From contig CAINOE010000203.1 of the NCBI GenBank assembly GCA_903851415.1, forward strand, positions 1-54,298: a stretch of DNA of 54,298 nt. Direction: 5' to 3'. Positions 48,846-54,298 of this stretch are shown one piece after another. The notes under the pieces were generated by a model that saw nothing but the letters and a program-made list of their open reading frames with translations, did not search any database and was not told the origin of the DNA. The DNA comes from an uncultured Rhodopila sp. (lineage in GTDB: Bacteria; Pseudomonadota; Alphaproteobacteria; Acetobacterales; Acetobacteraceae). Made by a program: the position numbers and the translations under genes. Position 1 is the stretch's first letter, and each line of letters opens with the position of its first letter.

Positions 48846-49958
48846 ATGAACACAGCGCGGCGCGGAGATGGACCCCGGACGATCGGACGTTACGGCTGGA
48901 CGCTGGCGCTCGCGTTGCCACTGCTCTTCGCGGCCTGCAAGAAGGAAGAGCAGGCCGGAGCGCCGGTGCCGCGCCCGGTGCGCTCCGTCACCGTCAGGCC
49001 GTCCGATTCCGGTGAAACCGTGATCCTGACCGGCCACATCGACGCGCAGGATTCATCGGCCATGGCCTTCCGCATCAGCGGGCGGATGATCGAGCGATTC
49101 GTCAACGTCGGCGACACCGTCAAGCCGGGCCAGGAGCTCGCCCGCCTCGATGCGCAGAATGAGTTGAACGCGCTGCGTGCCGCCCAGGCGAACCAGACCG
49201 CCGCCCGGGCACAGCTCACCCAGGCCCGCTCCGCGTTCGAGCGTCAGCGCACGCTGCTCGGCCAGGGCCACACGCCGCGTGCCCAGTTCGAGCTCGCCGA
49301 GAAGGCGCTGAGCACCGCGCAGGCCAATGTCGATGCCAATGAGATCCAGGTCCGCATCGCGGCCGATCGCGTCAGCTACACCATCCTCCAGGCCGACGCC
49401 GCCGGCACCGTCACCGCCCGCGGCGCCGAACCGGGGGAGGTCGTGCAGGCCGGCCAGATGGTCGTCACCATCGCCCGCAAGGACGGGCGCGACGCGGTGT
49501 TCGACGTGCCCGCCCAGGTGCTGCGCTCCGCCCCGAGCGACCCGCGGATCGCCGTCCGGCTGACGGACGATCCGTCGGTGATGACGACGGGCCGGGTGCG
49601 GGAAGTCGCACCGCAGGCCGATCCGGTGACCCGGACCTTCGCAGTGCGGGTCGGGCTGACCGATCCGCCGGCGGCCATGCGCCTCGGCGCCACGGTGAAC
49701 GGCTCGATGCGGCTGGAGGCGGACCAGGTGATCTCGGTCCCGGCCTCCGCCCTGACCGAGTTCAACCGCCAGCCCGCCGTCTGGGTGGTCGATCCGGAGA
49801 AGCTGACCGTGTCGCTGCGCAATATCGAGATGCTGTCCTTCGACCAGGCGGCCGTGTCGGTCGCGCACGGCCTGGAGCCGGGTGACATCGTCGTCACTGC
49901 CGGCATCCAGGCGCTGCATCCCGGCCAGACGATCCGTTTGCTGGGGCCCGCAACCTAG
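48846..49958 (+). CDS. RND efflux periplasmic adaptor lipoprotein
   Basis: A 370-residue membrane-fusion protein. The lipobox FAAC near residue 29 follows LALALPLLF. It has a first half-lipoyl motif in GRMIERFVNVGDTVKPGQELARLD, a helical hairpin (about 105-165, Ala/Gln-rich), the second half-lipoyl VTARGAEPGEVVQAGQMVVTIA, and a beta-barrel ending VGLTDPPAAMRLGATVNGSM. It links the inner-membrane pump to an outer-membrane channel, but no TolC-type gene is in the window. Its TAG stop overlaps the permease GTG start by one base. The ATG at 48846 was chosen over an upstream in-frame ATG. Confidence 0.93.
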   Translation: MNTARRGDGPRTIGRYGWTLALALPLLFAACKKEEQAGAPVPRPVRSVTVRPSDSGETVILTGHIDAQDSSAMAFRISGRMIERFVNVGDTVKPGQELARLDAQNELNALRAAQANQTAARAQLTQARSAFERQRTLLGQGHTPRAQFELAEKALSTAQANVDANEIQVRIAADRVSYTILQADAAGTVTARGAEPGEVVQAGQMVVTIARKDGRDAVFDVPAQVLRSAPSDPRIAVRLTDDPSVMTTGRVREVAPQADPVTRTFAVRVGLTDPPAAMRLGATVNGSMRLEADQVISVPASALTEFNRQPAVWVVDPEKLTVSLRNIEMLSFDQAAVSVAHGLEPGDIVVTAGIQALHPGQTIRLLGPAT

Positions 49959-52900
49959 TGGGCCCCAACATCTCCAAGTGGGCGCTCGAGCACAGGTCGT
50001 TCGTCGTCTACCTGATGATCGCCTCCGTCCTGGCGGGGCTGTCGGCGTTCTACAGCCTCGGCCGCGATGAGGATCCGGCCTTCGTCATCAAGACCATGGT
50101 CGTCCAGGCCGCCTGGCCTGGTGCTACCATCGATGACACAAAGCAGCAGGTGACCGAACGGCTGGAGCGGGCGCTGCAGGAGACGCCGCACCTCGATTTC
50201 ATCCGCAGCTACACCCTGCCGGGCAAAACGACGATCTTCGTCAACCTGAAGGGCGCGACCCCGGCGCAGGAGGTGCCGGATGTCTGGTACCACGTCCGCA
50301 AGAACGTCGGCGACATGGCCCGCACCTTGCCCTCGGGCGTCATCGGCCCGGGCTTCAACGACGAGTTCGGCGACACCTACGGCATCATCTACGGCTTCAC
50401 CGCGGACGGCTTCACCCAGCGCGAACTGCGCGACTACGTGGACGATGTCCGCTCCAAGCTGCTGCTGGTCCCCGACGTCACCAAGGTCGAGATGCTCGGC
50501 GCGCAGGATGAGCGCGTGTTCGTCGAATTCTCCATGCAGCGCCTGGCCGGCCTCGGCATCGACCGCTCGGCGCTGATCGCCGCCTTGCAGGCGCAGAACG
50601 TCGTCAGCCCCGCCGGCATCATCCAGACCGGCAACGAGCAGCTTCTGCTGCGCGTCACCGGCGCGTTCGAGTCCGAGGAGGACCTGAGGAACATCAACTT
50701 CGTCGCCGGCGGCCGCATGATCCGGCTGCGCGACATCGCCGACATCCATCGCGGCTTCGCCGATCCGCCGCAGCCGCTGTTCCGGGTCAACGGCAAGCCG
50801 GCCATCGGCCTCGCCGTGGCGATGCGTGAGGGCGGCGACGTGCTGGCGCTCGGCCGGAACGTCGAAAAGGCGATTCACACGATCACCGCCGACCTGCCGC
50901 TTGGCATCGAGCCGATTTTGGTGGCGGACCAGCCGCATGTGGTGGAGCACGCGATCAGCGACTTCACCACGTCGCTGTGGCAGGCCATCATCATCATCAT
51001 GGCGGTCAGTTTCGTCAGCCTCGGCGTCAGGGCCGGGCTGGTGGTGGCGATCTCGATCCCGCTGACCCTGGCGATCGTGTTTCCGATCATGCAGTTGGCC
51101 GGCATCGACCTGCAGCGCATCTCGCTGGGCGCGCTGATCATCGCGCTGGGCCTGCTGGTGGACGACGCGATGACGACGATCGACGTCATGACCTCGCGCC
51201 TCGCCGCAGGCGACACCAAGGAGCAGTCGGCGAGCTACGCCTACACCTCCGTCGCCATGGCGATGCTCACCGGCTCCTTCGTCACCGCCGCCGGCTTCGT
51301 GCCGATCGGCTTTGCGAAGAGTTCGGCGGGGGAGTACACGTTTTCGATCTTTGTCGTCGTCGGCGTATCGCTGATCGTCTCATGGATCGTCGCCGTCCTG
51401 TTCGCGCCGCTGCTCGGGGTCTGGCTGCTCAAGGCGCCGAAGGCGTCGGCCAGGCCGAGCCGGATATTGGGCGGGTTCCGGTCCATGGTTGTCGGCGCGA
51501 TGCGGGTCCGGTGGCTCACCATCGGCATCACCGCGGGATGCTTCGCCGTCGCCGTCGTCCTGTCGCCGCTGATTCCCCGCCAGTTCTTCCCGCCCTCCGA
51601 TCGTCCGGAATTGCTGGTTGACCTGAGGCTGCCGCAGAACGCCTCGATCTTCGCTACCGACAACGCTGCGGAGCGGCTGTCGAAGGTGCTGTCAACCGAC
51701 CCGGATGTCGCCAGTTGGAGCACCTATGTCGGCCGCGGCGCCATCCGATTCTATCTGCCCCTGGCGGTGGAACTGCCGAACGACTTCTTCACCCAGGCGG
51801 TGGTCATCGCCAAGGACGTCGCGGCGCGCAAACGCCTGCAGGAACACCTGGAGGAGGTGCTGGCGAACCAGTTCCCCGGCGCCATTTCCCGCGTCTCGCC
51901 GCTGGGTCTCGGGCCGCCGGTGGGCTGGCCGATCCAGTACCGCGTCACCGGGCCGGATGTCTCGGAGGTGCGCGATATCGCGCTGCGGCTCGCGGGGATC
52001 GTCTCCAGCGATCCGAACGCGACGCATGTGAACTATGACTGGATGGAGCCGGCGCGGCGGGTGCGCATCAACATCGACCAGGACCAGGCGCGGCTGCTGG
52101 GCCTGAGTTCGGCGGCGCTGGCCGCGGTGCTGCAGTCGGTGGTGACCGGCACGACGGTGACGCAACTGCGCGACGGCATCTACCTGGTCGATGTCGTGGC
52201 GCGCGCGACGGATGAGCAGCGGGTCTCGCTGGAGACGCTGCGCAACGTCCAACTGCCGCTGCCGAACGGCCGGACGGTGCCGTTGAGCCAGTTGGCGAGC
52301 TTCGACTTCGACCAGGAATTCCCGCTGATCTGGCGCCGCGACCGCGTGCCGACCTTGACCGTGCAGGCCGACGTCGCGCCGGGCAACCTGCCGGAGGCGG
52401 TGGTGGCGCATCTGGCGCCCGAGGTCGACGCGTTGAACGCCAGCCTGCCGGCGCCTTATCGGATCGAGGTGGGCGGCACGGTGGAGGAGAGCGCGAACTC
52501 CCAGGCCTCGGTCATCGCCGTCGTGCCGCTGATGCTGCTGCTGATGATCACCTTCCTGATGATCCAGTTGCAGAGCTTCAGCATGCTGGCGCTGTGCCTG
52601 ATCGTCGTGCCGATGGCGATGACCGGCGTCGTCGCGGCGCTGCTGCTGTTCCACCAGCCGCTCGGCTTCGTCGCCATCCTGGGCATCCTGGCGCTGATCG
52701 GCATGATCGCCCGCAACGCGGTGATCCTGGTCGAGCAGATCGAGGCCGAACGCGCCCTGGGCAAGGCGCCCTGGGTCGCGGTGATCGACGCCACCGTTTC
52801 CCGCTTCCGGCCGATCATGCTGACGGCGGTTTCGACCGTGCTGGGCCTGATCCCGATCGCGGCGACGATCTTCTGGGGTCCGATGGCCTTCGCCATCATG

Positions 52901-53020
52901 GGCGGCTTCCTGGTCGGGACGATCGTGACGCTGATCTTCCTGCCGGCGCTGTATGTCGCCTGGTTCCGCATCAAGGAGCCGCGGACCGAGGTCGCCCCCG
53001 CGGAGAGCGTCAGGACATGA
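49958..53020 (+). CDS. RND efflux permease
   Basis: A 1020-residue proton-driven exporter of the AcrB/MexF superfamily with twelve helices and two large periplasmic loops. The proton-relay aspartates are in GLLVDDAMTTIDV (helix 4). The helix-10 lysine of AcrB is replaced by arginine in GMIARNAVILVEQIE, a feature of several RND subgroups. Early family segments are SLGRDEDPAFVIKTMVVQAAWPGA and PGFNDEFGDTYGIIYG. It starts with GTG and is coupled to the adaptor upstream. Its TGA overlaps the mrpE ATG by four bases. Drug, solvent or lipid substrates are all possible. Confidence 0.95.
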   Translation: MGPNISKWALEHRSFVVYLMIASVLAGLSAFYSLGRDEDPAFVIKTMVVQAAWPGATIDDTKQQVTERLERALQETPHLDFIRSYTLPGKTTIFVNLKGATPAQEVPDVWYHVRKNVGDMARTLPSGVIGPGFNDEFGDTYGIIYGFTADGFTQRELRDYVDDVRSKLLLVPDVTKVEMLGAQDERVFVEFSMQRLAGLGIDRSALIAALQAQNVVSPAGIIQTGNEQLLLRVTGAFESEEDLRNINFVAGGRMIRLRDIADIHRGFADPPQPLFRVNGKPAIGLAVAMREGGDVLALGRNVEKAIHTITADLPLGIEPILVADQPHVVEHAISDFTTSLWQAIIIIMAVSFVSLGVRAGLVVAISIPLTLAIVFPIMQLAGIDLQRISLGALIIALGLLVDDAMTTIDVMTSRLAAGDTKEQSASYAYTSVAMAMLTGSFVTAAGFVPIGFAKSSAGEYTFSIFVVVGVSLIVSWIVAVLFAPLLGVWLLKAPKASARPSRILGGFRSMVVGAMRVRWLTIGITAGCFAVAVVLSPLIPRQFFPPSDRPELLVDLRLPQNASIFATDNAAERLSKVLSTDPDVASWSTYVGRGAIRFYLPLAVELPNDFFTQAVVIAKDVAARKRLQEHLEEVLANQFPGAISRVSPLGLGPPVGWPIQYRVTGPDVSEVRDIALRLAGIVSSDPNATHVNYDWMEPARRVRINIDQDQARLLGLSSAALAAVLQSVVTGTTVTQLRDGIYLVDVVARATDEQRVSLETLRNVQLPLPNGRTVPLSQLASFDFDQEFPLIWRRDRVPTLTVQADVAPGNLPEAVVAHLAPEVDALNASLPAPYRIEVGGTVEESANSQASVIAVVPLMLLLMITFLMIQLQSFSMLALCLIVVPMAMTGVVAALLLFHQPLGFVAILGILALIGMIARNAVILVEQIEAERALGKAPWVAVIDATVSRFRPIMLTAVSTVLGLIPIAATIFWGPMAFAIMGGFLVGTIVTLIFLPALYVAWFRIKEPRTEVAPAESVRT

Positions 53021-53496
53021 ACGCGCCGGCGGTGCTGCTGCGGGCGGGCGGGTTCCTGGCGCTGTGGCTGGTGCTGGCGGGCGTTAGTCTGGCTGACCTG
53101 CCGGCTGCGGCCGTCGCCGTCGCCGCCGCCACCTGGGTCAGCCTGAGTCTCTCGCCGCCGAACGGGCCGGGGATTTCCCTGCCGGACCTGGCGATGCTGA
53201 TCCTGCGCTTCCCCGGCCAGTCGCTGCTCGCCGGCATCGATGTCGTCATGCGGGTGTTCGATCCGCGCCTGCCGCTGAACGTCGGCACGGTCCCCTACAC
53301 GCCGCGCCTGCCGAGGGGTGCGGCGCGCGACGCCTTCGCCGCCTATGCCAGCCTGATGCCGGGCACCGTGCCGGTCACCGCGGATGCCGGGGGCGTTATC
53401 CTGATCCACTGCCTCGACGTCACCCAGCCCGTCGCGCAGCAGATGGCCCGGGAAGAAGACCGCTTCATCCGCATGCTGGGCTACCGCGATGACTGA
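53017..53496 (+). CDS. mrpE: Na+/H+ antiporter subunit E
   Basis: A 159-residue MrpE/MnhE protein. Two N-terminal helices (GGFLALWLVLAGVSLADLPAAAVAVAAATW) are followed by the conserved core SLPDLAMLILRFPGQSLLAGIDVVMRVFDPRLPLN and YASLMPGTVPVTADAGGVILIHCLDV. Subunit E is part of the multi-subunit Mrp antiporter related to complex I. The ATG at 53017 overlaps the RND permease stop (ATGA); a longer frame upstream lies inside the permease gene out of frame. MrpF overlaps its end by 8 bp. Confidence 0.93.
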   Translation: MNAPAVLLRAGGFLALWLVLAGVSLADLPAAAVAVAAATWVSLSLSPPNGPGISLPDLAMLILRFPGQSLLAGIDVVMRVFDPRLPLNVGTVPYTPRLPRGAARDAFAAYASLMPGTVPVTADAGGVILIHCLDVTQPVAQQMAREEDRFIRMLGYRDD

Positions 53497-53743
53497 GTTC
53501 CTGCTTGCCGCATCGGCGTTCATTCTGCTGATGGTGGCCGTCGGCCTGCTGCGGGTCCTGCGCGGGCCGGCCGATATCGACCGCATGATGGCGGCGCAGT
53601 TGCTGGGCACCGGCGGCATCGCCGCGCTGCTGCTGCTGGGGACGGCGACCGCGCTGCCGGGGGCGGTGGATGTCGCCCTGACCCTGGCGCTGCTGGCGGC
53701 CTTCGCGGCGGTGATGTTCGTGCAAAGTGGCGGTTCGTCATGA
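53489..53743 (+). CDS. mrpF: Na+/H+ antiporter subunit F
   Basis: An 84-residue, three-helix MrpF/MnhF protein with LLRVLRGPADIDRMMAAQLLGTGGIAALLLLG, the family core in which the conserved aspartate of the RGPADxDR motif is present. It overlaps mrpE by 8 bp and mrpG by 4 bp, so all three are translated from one message with the RND pump genes. Confidence 0.94.
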   Translation: MTEFLLAASAFILLMVAVGLLRVLRGPADIDRMMAAQLLGTGGIAALLLLGTATALPGAVDVALTLALLAAFAAVMFVQSGGSS

Positions 53744-54030
53744 TGCTGCTTGGGAACATCGCGACGGTCGTGCTGGTGTCCCTGGGCGCCGTGTTCTTCC
53801 TGGCCGGCACCGTGGGGCTGCTGCGCTTTCCGGACTCGATGACCCGGCTGCATGCGCTGACCAAGGCGGACAATCTCGGCCTCGGGCTGGTGGTGCTGGG
53901 CCTGCTGCCGCAGGTGGACAGCGCGCTGGCGGCATTGAAGCTGGTCGCGGTCTGGGTGCTGACCCAGCTCGCGGGTGCGACCGTGACACAGCTTGTGGCC
54001 CGCGCCGTCTGGCGCGGCGGCGGGTCATGA
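53740..54030 (+). CDS. mrpG: Na+/H+ antiporter subunit G
   Basis: A 96-residue, three-helix MrpG/MnhG protein. GAVFFLAGTVGLLRFPDSMTRLHALTKADNLGLGLVVLGL is the family signature. In most Mrp operons genes for subunits B, C, D and A are adjacent; here the window ends in repeats, so the remaining subunits cannot be judged. An ATG overlapping the stop (54027) opens a frame to the window end, but it encodes only the tandem repeat and is not called. Confidence 0.94.
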   Translation: MMLLGNIATVVLVSLGAVFFLAGTVGLLRFPDSMTRLHALTKADNLGLGLVVLGLLPQVDSALAALKLVAVWVLTQLAGATVTQLVARAVWRGGGS

Positions 54031-54062
54031 CGCCGATGCGAGCGACTCTCACCGTCCAATCG

Positions 54063-54298
54063 GCATGGCCCGTCCCCTCGTCATGGGTCGCCCCCTCGTC
54101 ATGGGCCGTCCACTCGTCATGGGCCGCCCCCTCGTCATGGGCCGTCCACTCGTCATGGGCCGCCCCCTCGTCATGGGTCGCCCCCTCGTCATGGGCCGTC
54201 CACCCGTCATGGGCCGTCCACTCGTCATGGCCCGCCCCCTCGTCATGGCCCCCCCCCCCCTCATGGCCCCCCCCCCCCTCACCGCCCGCCCCCCCCCC
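54063..54298. repeat. Degenerating 18-bp tandem repeats ending in C runs
   Basis: About ten units of the type TCGTCATGGGCCGCCCCC and TCGTCATGGGCCGTCCAC alternate from ~54078, then decay into units with runs of 10-13 C residues at the very end. The repeats directly follow the mrpG stop. The clean units look genomic; the terminal homopolymers look like sequencing or assembly breakdown at a contig edge. Confidence 0.85.

Noticed and set aside
54063..54298. CRISPR-like repeat array
   Set aside because: The 18-bp units are directly adjacent with no unique spacers, and no cas genes are present.

Overview
The window is about 54 kb of GC-rich bacterial DNA. Two tandem pucBA pairs for peripheral light-harvesting antenna, a PucC-family antenna assembly protein and a bacteriophytochrome two-component pair mark a purple phototrophic alphaproteobacterium. 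Succinate dehydrogenase gene order, DUF29 proteins, MazEF with a DUF3018-type antitoxin, and a DUF3141/Pta/AckA/FabI cluster fit Rhodospirillales. A Rhodopila-like member of Acetobacteraceae is my best inference. No phage, CRISPR array or complete insertion sequence was seen.

Layout. 1-1562 (minus): sdhC-sdhD-sdhA, with sdhA cut by the window edge, divergent from a MocR/PdxR-type regulator (1703-3094). 3683-11406 is the light-response and antenna block: a bacteriophytochrome histidine kinase translationally coupled to a NarL-type response regulator (minus), and, divergent from it, pucC, an unrecognised membrane-anchored gene, a long structured leader and pucBA-pucBA. 11509-13524 is a decay zone around tRNA-Gly(UCC): a TauD fragment, DUF29 genes and remnants, a broken RelE-like toxin beside an intact Xre antitoxin, and an antisense pseudogene.

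13636-24105 is a carbon and energy storage cluster. A CoA-transferase pair lies on the plus strand. Facing it is a long minus-strand run: DUF3141 (PhaC-like), MaoC-Pta fusion, AckA, a second CoA-transferase pair, FabI, 3-hydroxybutyrate dehydrogenase and MgtC. Together these could interconvert 3-hydroxybutyrate, acetoacetyl-CoA, acetyl-CoA, acetyl phosphate and acetate.

24480-34424 is a phosphate-acquisition island. A minus-strand phoX operon includes two secreted proteins that share a QNDAIL-x-MP motif. Divergent from it is pstS-pstC-pstA-pstB-pstS2, followed by a truncated DUF1576 gene that ends inside the tail of a ugpE-like permease, just before ugpC. 35772-45525 holds mixed accessory genes: a DUF808 remnant, an MFS carrier, a membrane-anchored alpha/beta hydrolase, a MazEF module with a palindrome abutting its start codon, a patatin lipoprotein, a glycine-zipper lipoprotein, a Tat-exported beta-carbonic anhydrase, a methyltransferase with a read-through tail, and a lipocalin-like protein.

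45751-54030 has a membrane metallophosphoesterase with an AI-2E/PerM family protein (minus), then an RND efflux adaptor and permease translationally coupled to Mrp antiporter subunits E-F-G (plus). The window ends in degenerating 18-bp tandem repeats and long C runs that look like a contig edge. The most unusual material is the puc leader and spacer RNA structure, the repeated element upstream of the phytochrome, the QNDAIL pair behind phoX, and the RND-Mrp fusion operon.
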